In this document: positions 7,694 through 14,964 of the stretch, in pieces
Layout: each line of letters starts with the position of its first letter
How positions within the stretch are numbered: the first letter of the stretch is position 1
Translations under genes and position numbers: made by a program
NCBI GenBank assembly: GCA_905214305.1
Contig: CAJMLK010000034.1
Coordinates: 1 to 31,262, forward strand
Reading direction: 5' to 3'
DNA length: 31,262 nucleotides
Source: an uncultured bacterium
GTDB taxonomy: Bacteria; Desulfobacterota; Desulfovibrionia; Desulfovibrionales; Desulfovibrionaceae
Notes under the pieces: model-generated
Database searches by the model: none
Told to the model about the DNA's origin: nothing
The model's input: only the letters and a program-made list of their open reading frames with translations

Positions 7694-8029
7694 CTAGTGC
7701 TCGAGTCCCTTGCCGATGGCCGCCACTGTTTCCAGGGTGATTTTTTTCAGTTCTTCGGGATCGGTAATGTTGTAATGCTGCTTGATAATGGCCGCCACGC
7801 CGATAAGCAGGTCTTCCTGTTCGGGGCTGTGGCAGGGGGCAGCAGTTTCGGCATGCTGCCCGCCGCATCCGCAGCAGGCAGCCGGAGCGTCACTCCAGGC
7901 CACTTCAATGCCGCGTCTGGTCAGCTCGTCGCGCGCGCCTGCGGTGAGGATTTTGGATCCATCCATCTGCAGGCGGCCGCCGCTGACAAAATCCTGCAGA
8001 TTGTCCACGGTGATCAATGTCTTGCTCAT
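7694..8029 (-). CDS. Small BMC-associated protein, EutQ-N-like with Cys cluster
   Basis: This 111-aa protein is not a clear member of a characterised family. Its N-terminus (KTLITVDNLQDF to KILTAGARDELTRRGI) resembles the N-terminal segment of EutQ, in which LIT, an acidic-hydrophobic pair and an ITPEAR-type motif recur, and more loosely that of EutT. A short linker holds Cys52, Cys53, Cys55 and Cys66-His67, which could bind a metal. The C-terminal 40 residues form one or two amphipathic helices (DLLIGVAAIIKQHY and ELKKITLETVAAIGKGL) that could act as an encapsulation peptide. GAGAGGT precedes the ATG at 8029. It lies between a tandem BMC-T and a BMC-H gene, so a lumen or shell-attached role is likely. 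The function is unknown. Confidence 0.75.
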   Translation of the reverse strand: MSKTLITVDNLQDFVSGGRLQMDGSKILTAGARDELTRRGIEVAWSDAPAACCGCGGQHAETAAPCHSPEQEDLLIGVAAIIKQHYNITDPEELKKITLETVAAIGKGLEH

Positions 8030-8072
8030 AATTACCTCTCGGGACCGCGCGAGGCGGGTTTCAGGACGCCGC

Positions 8073-8621
8073 CTACAGGGCCGCTCCTGTAAATGCCTTT
8101 ACAAGTTCCGCATCGGGCTGGGGGATGACAACCATCTGCTGGAGGCTCTTGCCCAGCGCATCGGCAGCGGCCTGTGCGGCTTCGCGCACGGCGGCCACAT
8201 CACCCGCAAGCACAAAGTAGGACTTGCCGCCGATGCCCTGACCCATGACCAGCCGCATAAGGCTGACGTCGGCTTTTTTTACGGCCGTATCCGCCGCCAT
8301 GATGCCGTCGGCGGCATTGCGGCATTCAATAACGGCCATGGCCCGGCCGCCCAGAAGGGCGGGCTGGCGGCGCAGGGCTGCCTGCACCTGTGGTGAAACG
8401 GGCGAAATGGCGTATTTTCCGGCTAGATGAAAACCGGTTCCTTCAGCGGCGCGAAGCGATGTTTCCACGGATTCGCGGTCGCCTTCCACCAGGATAAGCA
8501 GACGACCGGCACATATGACCGATGCCCGCACCAGAGTGACTGGCGCGGCCTTGAGCATGGCGTCGGTGATTTCAGCACCGGCCGCTATGCTGCGGCTGTC
8601 CACAATGCCCAGAGTATCCAT
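8073..8621 (-). CDS. Second tandem BMC-T shell protein with pore-loop Cys
   Basis: This 182-aa protein has two BMC domains: TLGIVDSRSIAAGAEITDAM starts the first, and GRAMAVIECRNAADGIMAADTA starts the second. It should form a trimeric pseudohexamer. Like PduT it has a Cys in the first-domain pore loop (ASVICAGRL, Cys37), so it might also hold an Fe-S cluster, although the Pro after the Cys in PduT is Ala here. It differs clearly from the PduT-like protein at 3821-4372 elsewhere. The gene begins three bases after the EutN stop, and its ribosome binding site (GGAGAACG) lies within the end of eutN, which suggests translational coupling. Confidence 0.92.
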   Translation of the reverse strand: MDTLGIVDSRSIAAGAEITDAMLKAAPVTLVRASVICAGRLLILVEGDRESVETSLRAAEGTGFHLAGKYAISPVSPQVQAALRRQPALLGGRAMAVIECRNAADGIMAADTAVKKADVSLMRLVMGQGIGGKSYFVLAGDVAAVREAAQAAADALGKSLQQMVVIPQPDAELVKAFTGAAL

Positions 8622-8624
8622 GAC

Positions 8625-8912
8625 CTATGCGTTCTCCGGCTTTTTGCCCATCATTTCTTCCTGATCGAGGATGCCCACAATGGCGGCATCAACGGGCGCT
8701 TCCTGATTGTACAGGGCCTTGCGGGCGGAGCTGCCGGTGGTGATAAGCACCCGCTCGCCAATGCCCGCCCCCACACAGTCCACGGCCACAAAGCTTTCAG
8801 CCAGCTTGTTGTGGGCGAGGTCAAGCCGCTGCACCACCATGAGCTTCAGCCCGTTAAGGGAGTCTTCTTTGCGAGTGGCCCAAACATTGCCGACAACAAT
8901 GCCAATAAGCAT
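8625..8912 (-). CDS. eutN: EutN/CcmL-type BMC-P pentameric vertex protein
   Basis: This 95-aa protein begins MLIGIVVGNVWATRKEDSLNG and contains VAVDCVGAGIGERVLITTGSSAR, the diagnostic signature of the EutN/CcmL/CsoS4 family. Pentamers of this family cap the twelve vertices of the polyhedral shell. It is the only vertex protein in the operon. AGGTG lies before the ATG at 8912. It is tightly placed between the PduM-like gene (7 bp) and the tandem BMC-T gene (3 bp). Confidence 0.97.
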   Translation of the reverse strand: MLIGIVVGNVWATRKEDSLNGLKLMVVQRLDLAHNKLAESFVAVDCVGAGIGERVLITTGSSARKALYNQEAPVDAAIVGILDQEEMMGKKPENA

Positions 8913-8919
8913 GTGACAC

Positions 8920-9534
8920 CTACAGATTTTTCAAGATGGTCATATGGTTGTTCGCCGCGGCCTCCTGGGCCAGGGGCGTAACCACTGCCCGGCGCGGCAC
9001 GCGAAGTGTCTGCGCGCCAGTGCGGGCGGCCTCTGTCACATGGTCTGCCGTCACAAGGCTCTGGTTCAGCCGGGTGGAATCCGGGGCGGGCGCAGCCAGC
9101 TCCGTCAGTCCAAAATCGGCCAAAGCGGCCTCGTAGCCTTCATACAGTTTCAGAAGGGCAAAGGGAGCCGTCTGGGCATGGGCGCGATAGGCAAAGCCCA
9201 GCGTGCGTACTTCCTTGCCTTCAAGCAGCAGGTCAAGCACCTTGCGCAGGGCAAGGCTGGAGGCCCTGCCCAGAGCCAGATCCGCCATGTCCGAGCAGCC
9301 GAGTTCCGGCAGAACGTACAGTTGCGCGTCTCCGGGCTGACCAGCGCCTTCAAAGCGTACCCTGGCCTGCGGCAAGCGGGCCGCGACCAGAGCGGAAAGT
9401 CTGGCATCGGCAGGAGCCAGAATTTCCACCAGCGGTCCGGAAGCCGCAGCGGCCTGCCTGGGCACTGCATTGCCCAACTGGGCCAGAACGCGCTGTACCA
9501 CGGTGTTTATGAGGGCCTGCGTATCCGCATTCAT
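8920..9534 (-). CDS. PduM-like microcompartment protein
   Basis: This 204-aa protein starts with an amphipathic helix (TQALINTVVQRVLAQLG), which looks like an encapsulation or shell-contact peptide, then a Pro/Ala linker and an alpha/beta domain. Its last residues, RRAVVTPLAQEAAANNHMTIL, match the C-terminal pattern of PduM (RRRCVVTALAQDA), a structural protein needed for correct Pdu microcompartment assembly. The middle (VLPELGCSDMADLALG) resembles an uncharacterised Eut-associated family. The start at 9534 is chosen because AAGGATG precedes that ATG; longer in-frame starts lack a site. The role is inferred from the similarity and position only. Confidence 0.75.
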   Translation of the reverse strand: MNADTQALINTVVQRVLAQLGNAVPRQAAAASGPLVEILAPADARLSALVAARLPQARVRFEGAGQPGDAQLYVLPELGCSDMADLALGRASSLALRKVLDLLLEGKEVRTLGFAYRAHAQTAPFALLKLYEGYEAALADFGLTELAAPAPDSTRLNQSLVTADHVTEAARTGAQTLRVPRRAVVTPLAQEAAANNHMTILKNL

Positions 9535-9760
9535 GGCCGCATCCTTCTGCATTTTCATAGTCATGATCAAAAACAGTTCAGCGTTGAAAATCTTTGGCAA
9601 CGCCGGAGCAGCCTACGGACGAACCGGGTCAGCTGCCCTGCAGGGACTTTTCTGAAAACCCTTGCCTTGAAGCGTTCCAGCGGGCGCCTTGTGACCGCGC
9701 CGTGGAATGCCCACGGCATAAATCCGTTGCCCTCGGCGCGCATGGCGCCGGTGTAATGCC

Positions 9761-10582
9761 TTAATCCGTACAGTTGAGGGCAATGCCCAGCGGCGTTACC
9801 AGAAACGGATTGGCGGGCTTGAACGTGGGCACGCCGGTATATTTCTCGATAATTTTTTCCATATCCAGCAGGCAGCATGTGCCACCCACCAGATACAGGG
9901 CCGAAACATTGCGCCCCTGCACATGTCGGTGAATGATGGATCCCATTTTTTCAATGACGGGCCGCACCACAGGCAAGATTTCTTTCTGACGGCTCATGTC
10001 TTTTTTCAGTTCTTCGGCTTCTTCAAAGCTGATGTCGTAGTTGCCTGCCAGAACAAGGCTTACATGAGTGCCGCCGGTCGGCTCGTCGGCAACATGGACG
10101 ACCTTGCCGTCTTCCAGTACGGCGATGCCTGTGGTGCCGCCACCGATATCGACAATAGCTCCGTCGCGTACGCCAAGCACGCTGTTGGCTGCCGAGGGCT
10201 CATCCAGCACGGAGGTAACCTGATAGCCCGCGCCCTCCGCCACGTGGCGGTGGGTGGCGCAATCGCGCTCGCTGGTTCCGGGGGGGACGGCTATGGCCGC
10301 TTTTTCAAGTTTGCGGCCCAGCTTTTCTTCCAGTTCCTGCGTAAGTTCACGCACAATACGCAGCCCGCCCGTGTAGTCGACAACAAGGCCGTCCCTGACC
10401 ACCTGGGCAAAGCGCATGGCGCAGGCCACGGGCTGTTTTTTGGCATTGACCGCCACAACAACAATATAGGCCGTGCCCAGGTCAACGCCCACATAGAGCG
10501 GCTCCGTGGCAGTGACCTTGCGGGGCTTTTTGCGGCATTTTTCCAGGGTGTCCATAAGCTTGTCAGCGGCGGTAAAGTCCAT
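9761..10582 (-). CDS. eutJ: EutJ, actin/Hsp70-like (ASKHA) chaperone
   Basis: This 273-aa protein is a compact actin-fold ATPase of the EutJ family, with phosphate-1 motif VGVDLGTAY (32-40), phosphate-2 motif VDIGGGTTGIAVL and the adenosine motif LYLVGGTCCLL. It has no Hsp70 substrate-binding domain. EutJ is proposed to help fold or reactivate cargo enzymes in Eut and glycyl-radical microcompartments, but its activity is poorly defined. AGAGG lies before the ATG at 10582. The gene starts two bases after the pduL stop, which points to translational coupling, and is followed by a 226-bp gap before the PduM-like gene. Confidence 0.93.
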   Translation of the reverse strand: MDFTAADKLMDTLEKCRKKPRKVTATEPLYVGVDLGTAYIVVVAVNAKKQPVACAMRFAQVVRDGLVVDYTGGLRIVRELTQELEEKLGRKLEKAAIAVPPGTSERDCATHRHVAEGAGYQVTSVLDEPSAANSVLGVRDGAIVDIGGGTTGIAVLEDGKVVHVADEPTGGTHVSLVLAGNYDISFEEAEELKKDMSRQKEILPVVRPVIEKMGSIIHRHVQGRNVSALYLVGGTCCLLDMEKIIEKYTGVPTFKPANPFLVTPLGIALNCTD

Positions 10583-10584
10583 TG

Positions 10585-11265
10585 CTAACCTCTGCTCAGG
10601 CCGATGATCATGCCGGTAGCGCCAGGCTTCCAGCCTGCGCTGTTGCCTTCGTCGGCATCGATATGCATGGCCAGCTTGAAATTGTCGCTGACGCGCACCA
10701 GCACGTTTTCCAAAATCATGGGGCGTTCGGTATCAAGCCGCACGTCAACCATGTCCTTGTCCTTGAGTCCGAAACGGCGGGCATCGTCCGTATGCATGTG
10801 AATGTGGCGCGAGGCAACGATGACGCCACATTCCAGGCCGACAATTCCTGTGGCCGAAGCCAGAATGATGCCCGGCGTATCCTTGATGTCGCCGCTCTGG
10901 CGAACAGGCGGACTGATGCCCAGAGCGCGGGCATCGGTACGGGATATTTCTACCTGTGAAACATCGCGGGCAGGGCCGAGCACGGCCACGTTGTCCATGA
11001 CGCCCTTGGGGCCGATAAGGCGTACGCGCCCCGTGCTCAGAAATTGCCCCGGCTGGGAAAGCGGCCTGTCGGGCCGCAGTGCCTCGCCGAAGAGCGTAAG
11101 TGCGTCAGACACGCTCAGATGCGCGTGACGGGCTGAAATCTCCACCGGAATAGGCCCTGCGTTCATGGCGCTTGCGGCAGTGCCGCATTCCTGCGTCAGA
11201 ACCTTGCGGACCACGCCTGCCAGAATATCCTTAAGAGCTTGCTCGTTCATCACTTGAGTATTCAT
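10585..11265 (-). CDS. pduL: PduL-type phosphotransacetylase
   Basis: This 226-aa protein has two PduL domains. The zinc-binding His clusters are present: His47/His49 in SARHAHLS, His154/His156/His158 in ASRHIHMH and His201 in AMHIDADEGN. The N-terminal amphipathic helix (NEQALKDILAGVVRKVL) followed by a small linker is a typical encapsulation peptide. The enzyme should convert acetyl-CoA and phosphate into acetyl phosphate and free CoA, recycling CoA inside the compartment; acetate kinase elsewhere would then make ATP. GGAG lies five bases before the ATG at 11265. A hairpin separates it from the BMC-H gene upstream. Confidence 0.96.
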   Translation of the reverse strand: MNTQVMNEQALKDILAGVVRKVLTQECGTAASAMNAGPIPVEISARHAHLSVSDALTLFGEALRPDRPLSQPGQFLSTGRVRLIGPKGVMDNVAVLGPARDVSQVEISRTDARALGISPPVRQSGDIKDTPGIILASATGIVGLECGVIVASRHIHMHTDDARRFGLKDKDMVDVRLDTERPMILENVLVRVSDNFKLAMHIDADEGNSAGWKPGATGMIIGLSRG

Positions 11266-11276
11266 CTCGGCTCCAC

Positions 11277-11321
11277 AGTCCGGCGGCAGGCGGGGTAGGG
11301 AGGTCGCACCGCCGCCGGACT
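11277..11321 (-). other. GC-rich hairpin directly after a BMC-H gene
   Basis: Perfect 11-bp inverted repeat AGTCCGGCGGC/GCCGCCGGACT with a 23-base loop, starting 18 bases behind the BMC-H stop and ending just before the pduL ribosome binding site. There is no T run. It is probably a 3' stabilising or attenuating element. Confidence 0.62.
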
Positions 11322-11338
11322 CGTGTCGTGGGTATGGG

Positions 11339-11626
11339 TTAGGCTTCGCGCTTGGGCAGAATCATCTCCACTTCGCTGTGCGGGCGGGGAATGACGTGCA
11401 CGCTCACAAGTTCGCCCACTTTTTTGGCGGCGGCAGCACCGGCGTCAGTGGCGGCTTTCACCGCGCCCACGTCGCCGCGCACCATCACGGTCACAAGGCC
11501 GCCGCCCACCTGGCTGCGGCCGATAAGGGTAACGTTGGCGGCCTTGACCATGGCGTCAGCGGCTTCAACTGCGCCAACGAGGCCACGGGTTTCGATCATG
11601 CCCAGGGCGTTGGATGAGGTGGTCAT
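11339..11626 (-). CDS. BMC-H hexameric shell protein (PduA-like), GGG pore
   Basis: This 95-aa single BMC domain is nearly identical to the BMC-H at 7201-7485 from ALGMIETRGLVG through HVIPRPH. The predicted pore loop is G41-G42-G43 rather than G-S-G, and residue 38 is Ser rather than Glu. The other changes are conservative and mostly near the C-terminus. The start at 11626 has an ideal AAGGAGAT site; the upstream in-frame start does not. It lies between the acylating aldehyde dehydrogenase and pduL genes. It should be a major facet protein with a slightly different pore. Confidence 0.97.
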   Translation of the reverse strand: MTTSSNALGMIETRGLVGAVEAADAMVKAANVTLIGRSQVGGGLVTVMVRGDVGAVKAATDAGAAAAKKVGELVSVHVIPRPHSEVEMILPKREA

Positions 11627-11704
11627 AGCGGTATCTCCTTTGATTTTTAACAATAGTGTTCAAATAGTTTTTGGTATGGGGCGGCGGGCAGGGCCGGGCC
11701 GCGT

Positions 11705-13282
11705 TTATAAAACTTTTTTCAGTTCCGCCACGATCATTTCCGTAACGGCATTGATATCCAGTCCGCCTGCGGCCGCTGCGGCCGTCTGGGGAGCGACCAC
11801 TGCATCGTGATTTGCCCCGTGGTGGCAGCAGCCCGAAAGCATGGCCGAGGGCGGATAATGCCCGGCGGGAGCCGCGGGCGCGGCAACGCCCGCCACAGTG
11901 GAAACACCGCACGATAAGGGCGTAGCGCAGGAGCAGCCCTGAGACTGCAGATCGTAGGCCACACGGCGCACATTGAGCAGATTCAGGGGGGTGACGTTAT
12001 CGGAAGTGGCACTGCCGCCCACTGCGCCGCAACCCAGAGTAAACGAGGGGAACAGCCCGGTGGAAAGGCCCACGGCGCCCTGAGTGGAGGGCGTGTTTAC
12101 CAGCATGCGCGAAACGGGTTTTTTAAGGCCGAATTCGCGAATGACCTCTTCGTTCTGCGAGTGGATGGACAGGGAGTGGCCCACGCCGCCGTTGTGCAGA
12201 AGGGCCGTGCACAGTTCGCAGGCTTCGCGCCAGTCTTCCACCACATAAAAGCCCAGCAGGGCGGTGAGCTTTTCTTTGCTGAAGGGATATTTGGGCCCTA
12301 CGCCTTTTTCGTCGGAGACCAGCAGACGCGTGCCCTGAGGCACTTCAATGCCTGCAACGCGGGCGATGCTCAGGGCGTCGCGTCCCACAATGGCGGGGTT
12401 CATGCTGCCATTGCCGCGCTCCATGACGCGCTTGACCTTTTCAAGCTTTTCTCCGGCAAGAAAGTAGCAGCCCTGGGCTTCCATAACGGCGCGAACCTTG
12501 TCGGCAATGCACGATTCGGTGACAATGGACTGCTCGGAGGCGCAGATTGTGCCGTTATCAAAGGTTTTGCTGCTCATGATCTTGGTCACGGCATCTTCGA
12601 TGTTGGCGCTGCGCTCGATGTAGGCAGGCACGTTGCCCGCGCCGACGCCCAGAGCGGGCGTGCCGGAGCTGTAGGCTGCCTTGACCATGCCCGGGCCACC
12701 CGTTGCAAGGATGAGGTCGGCCATCTTCATCAGTTCGTTGGTTCCTTCAATGGAGGGCATGCTGATGCTGCTCACCAGATCGGGCGACACGTGGCAGGCG
12801 CGCAGAGCGCCCTGAATGACTTCAACAGTCCTGGCGATGCAGTTGCGGGCGCTGGGGTGCGGGGTGAACACAATGGCGTTGCCCGCCTTGAGCGCGATAA
12901 GAGCCTTGTAGATAACCGTGGACGTGGGGTTGGTGGACGGCACGATACCGGCGATCACACCAACGGGCACGGCGATTTCAACAATCTTGGTCACCGGGTC
13001 GGAGCACAGCACGCCAATGGTCTTCATGTCCTTGATGCAGGCATGAACTTTTTCGCTGGCGAGCAGGTTCTTGATTTTTTTATCCTGCGGCTTGCCAAAG
13101 CCGGTGTCTTCCACGGCCATGTTTGCCAGCGCTTCGGCCTGAGCCGCCGTGGCTTCGGCCACAGCCCTGACCACGTCGTTCACGCGGTCCTGGCTCAGTT
13201 GCGCGAATTCCGGCTGGGCCTTGCGCGCTGCGCGAATCAGGGCGCGGGCCTCCTGAATGGAAAGCAAATCCTTATCAACCAT
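11705..13282 (-). CDS. cutF: CoA-acylating acetaldehyde dehydrogenase (EutE/PduP/CutF-like)
   Basis: This 525-aa protein is an aldehyde dehydrogenase of the acylating type. The catalytic Cys247 lies in KTFDNGTICASEQS and the oxyanion Asn118 in PSTNPTSTVIYK; GAGNVPAYIERSA is typical of EutE/PduP. It should convert acetaldehyde, NAD and CoA to acetyl-CoA and NADH. The C-terminus carries a long Ala/Pro/Gly linker with a Cys/His cluster (Cys450, 452 and 458; Cys485, Cys486, His487, His488 and His492) and ends in an amphipathic helix (DINAVTEMIVAELKKVL) that looks like an encapsulation peptide. AAAAGGAGTAGG lies before the ATG at 13282, and the gene begins three bases behind the tailed BMC-H gene. 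Confidence 0.95.
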   Translation of the reverse strand: MVDKDLLSIQEARALIRAARKAQPEFAQLSQDRVNDVVRAVAEATAAQAEALANMAVEDTGFGKPQDKKIKNLLASEKVHACIKDMKTIGVLCSDPVTKIVEIAVPVGVIAGIVPSTNPTSTVIYKALIALKAGNAIVFTPHPSARNCIARTVEVIQGALRACHVSPDLVSSISMPSIEGTNELMKMADLILATGGPGMVKAAYSSGTPALGVGAGNVPAYIERSANIEDAVTKIMSSKTFDNGTICASEQSIVTESCIADKVRAVMEAQGCYFLAGEKLEKVKRVMERGNGSMNPAIVGRDALSIARVAGIEVPQGTRLLVSDEKGVGPKYPFSKEKLTALLGFYVVEDWREACELCTALLHNGGVGHSLSIHSQNEEVIREFGLKKPVSRMLVNTPSTQGAVGLSTGLFPSFTLGCGAVGGSATSDNVTPLNLLNVRRVAYDLQSQGCSCATPLSCGVSTVAGVAAPAAPAGHYPPSAMLSGCCHHGANHDAVVAPQTAAAAAGGLDINAVTEMIVAELKKVL

Positions 13283-13285
13283 GTC

Positions 13286-13894
13286 CTACTCCTTTTCCTT
13301 CCGTGCCGCCCGGTCGATGGCGTTCATCAGGGTTTGCCTGTTGGACGAGGCGATCTGCTCACGGGAGAGGTCTACCTTCATGTCTGCGGCAAGCTGACGA
13401 AGTTTGTTCATGCTCATGGTTTTGCATTTTTCGGGATCATAGGCTCCCTGTCCCCCTGGGGCGGAAGCCTTTTCACCGGTCCCGGCCTTCGCGCCGCCTT
13501 CCGGGGCTGCGGGGGCCGGGGTTTCTTCCACAATCTCCACAATTTCCACTATTTCAACTTCCGCTGTTTCTGCTTGCGTCGTCACGGTTGCAGGGGCCGG
13601 GTCTGCAGTGTTTTGCCCGGGCTGCAAAAGCAGAATGCGGTCAAGTTCGCCGTCAGGGCGGGGGATCACATGGCAGGAGACACATACCGCGCCTTCCAGC
13701 CGGGCCAGCGATGCCTGTGCGGCGTCCACTGCCGACTGCACGGCCGAAACCTCGCCCGATACCGTGATGGTCACAAGGCCGCCGGTCGCCAGCGTTTTTT
13801 CAAGCAGGCGCACGTTGGCTGCCTTGAGCATGGCGTCCGCCGCTTCAATGGCTCCCACAAGCCCTTTTGTTTCAATAAGTCCCAGTGCTGGCAT
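13286..13894 (-). CDS. BMC-H shell protein with long tail and Rho_N/SAP-like end
   Basis: Residues 1-85 of this 202-aa protein are a BMC-H domain (ALGLIETKGLVGAIEAADAM to CHVIPRPDGELDRIL). A low-complexity linker follows, with an EIV-EIV-EIV-EE repeat and Ala/Pro/Gly-rich parts (about 95-150). The last 50 residues (KCKTMSMNKLRQLAADM to SNRQTLMNAIDRA) form a helical domain that resembles the short Rho N-terminal or SAP-type fold. This layout recalls EutK and PduK, which also fuse a BMC-H domain to a C-terminal extension, in EutK a helix-turn-helix. The tail may bind nucleic acid, or cargo in the lumen. AGGAGAA precedes the ATG at 13894. The domain assignment at the C-terminus is tentative. Confidence 0.9.
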   Translation of the reverse strand: MPALGLIETKGLVGAIEAADAMLKAANVRLLEKTLATGGLVTITVSGEVSAVQSAVDAAQASLARLEGAVCVSCHVIPRPDGELDRILLLQPGQNTADPAPATVTTQAETAEVEIVEIVEIVEETPAPAAPEGGAKAGTGEKASAPGGQGAYDPEKCKTMSMNKLRQLAADMKVDLSREQIASSNRQTLMNAIDRAARKEKE

Positions 13895-13923
13895 GGTGTA
13901 TTCTCCTGTTTTTGGCGGATGCC

Positions 13924-14856
13924 CTAGTGCCTGATAATTTTCACGTCCAGACCGTAATTTTTGAGAATGGACTCAATGCGCTGCAAGTCGGCATCTTCGA
14001 GCACGGGGTTGTCCTTGATGGGATACTCCATGTCGAGCTGGGCGTATTTGCTTACCCCCATCTTGTGGTAGGGCAGCAAATCCACACCCTTGAAATTCTT
14101 TCTTTTTGCATGACCGGCCAAAAAGCGGCCCACGGCATGCATTTCGGCATCATCATCGTTGTAGCCCTTGAGCAGGGGCATGCGGATGTTTACGTCACAG
14201 CCGTTTTCAAGCAGCCATTGCAGGTTGGACAGGATCATCTCGTTGCGCACGCCTGTGAGGGCATAGTGCCTGTCGGCATCCATATGCTTGATGTCAAAGA
14301 GAAACAGGTCGCATACTTCGGCCAGTTCGCGCACAACTTCAGGCTTTGCGTAGCCCGATGTTTCCATGGCGGTATGGATGCCCTTGTGCTTGCAGGCCAG
14401 CAGCAGATTCGCCACGGCCTCATGCTGCGCCATAGGTTCGCCCCCGCCCACCGTCATGCCTCCGCCGGAGTTTTCGTAGAAAAGCCAGTCCTGTTCGATA
14501 ACTTCAAGCAGTTCCGAAATGCCTTTCTGCTCTCCGGCAATGGCCAGGGCGGCTTCCGGGCAGGCGTGTACGCATTTGCCGCAATTTATGCAGTCTTTGC
14601 TTCTGTCCACCACATGGCGGCTGCCCGCATTGGTCATGCTGTGGATGCCCACCGGGCAGACCGGGACGCATGCGCCACAGTGAATACAGACATCTTTTTT
14701 AAACAGAACTTCAAAGCGCCGGGTCTGGCTTTCCGGGTTGGAACACCATTGACAGCGCAAGGGGCAACCTTTGAAAAACACCAGGGTACGTATGCCCGGC
14801 CCGTCATACATATTGTATTTTTGTATGTTGAAAACTCTGGCTTTTCTTTCAATCAC
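13924..14856 (-). CDS. cutD: CutD, radical-SAM activase of choline TMA-lyase
   Basis: This protein of about 310 aa is a glycyl-radical-enzyme activating enzyme. The radical-SAM cluster motif CPLRCQWC (Cys31, 35, 38) follows MYDGPGIRTLVFFKG. Two ferredoxin-type motifs (Cys57/60/63/67 and Cys89/92/95/99) form the inserted 8Fe domain typical of this class. TVGGGEPMAQ is the GGE-type SAM-binding motif. It should install the glycyl radical on Gly823 of CutC. I place the start at GTG 14856 (VIERKARVFNIQKYN), where the family normally begins, with CAGGG upstream. A longer in-frame GTG at 14928 lies in the loop of a 12-bp hairpin and has no good ribosome binding site. Confidence 0.95.
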   Translation of the reverse strand: MIERKARVFNIQKYNMYDGPGIRTLVFFKGCPLRCQWCSNPESQTRRFEVLFKKDVCIHCGACVPVCPVGIHSMTNAGSRHVVDRSKDCINCGKCVHACPEAALAIAGEQKGISELLEVIEQDWLFYENSGGGMTVGGGEPMAQHEAVANLLLACKHKGIHTAMETSGYAKPEVVRELAEVCDLFLFDIKHMDADRHYALTGVRNEMILSNLQWLLENGCDVNIRMPLLKGYNDDDAEMHAVGRFLAGHAKRKNFKGVDLLPYHKMGVSKYAQLDMEYPIKDNPVLEDADLQRIESILKNYGLDVKIIRH

Positions 14857-14912
14857 GATAAAACCCTGCTGTAGGCGCCGTACCGCGCTGTCTGTCGTTA
14901 TCTTTTCATTTT

Positions 14913-14948
14913 GCCGCGCCCCCTCCACGAGAATAAAGGGGGCGCGGC
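14913..14948 (-). other. GC-rich hairpin between cutC and cutD
   Basis: Perfect 12-bp stem GCCGCGCCCCCT/AGGGGGCGCGGC with a 12-base loop, beginning 16 bases behind the cutC stop. On the minus strand it is followed by AAAATGAAAAG, not a T run. It could protect the 3' end of cutC RNA or partly terminate, making far more CutC than CutD. Confidence 0.7.
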
Positions 14949-14964
14949 GTGTGCCGCATCCGGT

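Noticed and set aside
12161..13927. Long open frame on the opposite strand of the aldehyde dehydrogenase and BMC-H genes
   Set aside because: It is a mirror frame of strongly coding, GC-rich genes; the His/Gly-rich composition is typical of a shadow. The same applies to the long plus-strand frame over cutC (14911-17622).
14857..14928. Longer CutD start at GTG 14928
   Set aside because: The GTG lies in the loop of a 12-bp hairpin without a ribosome binding site, and the extra 24 residues do not resemble the family, which begins near MIERKAR.
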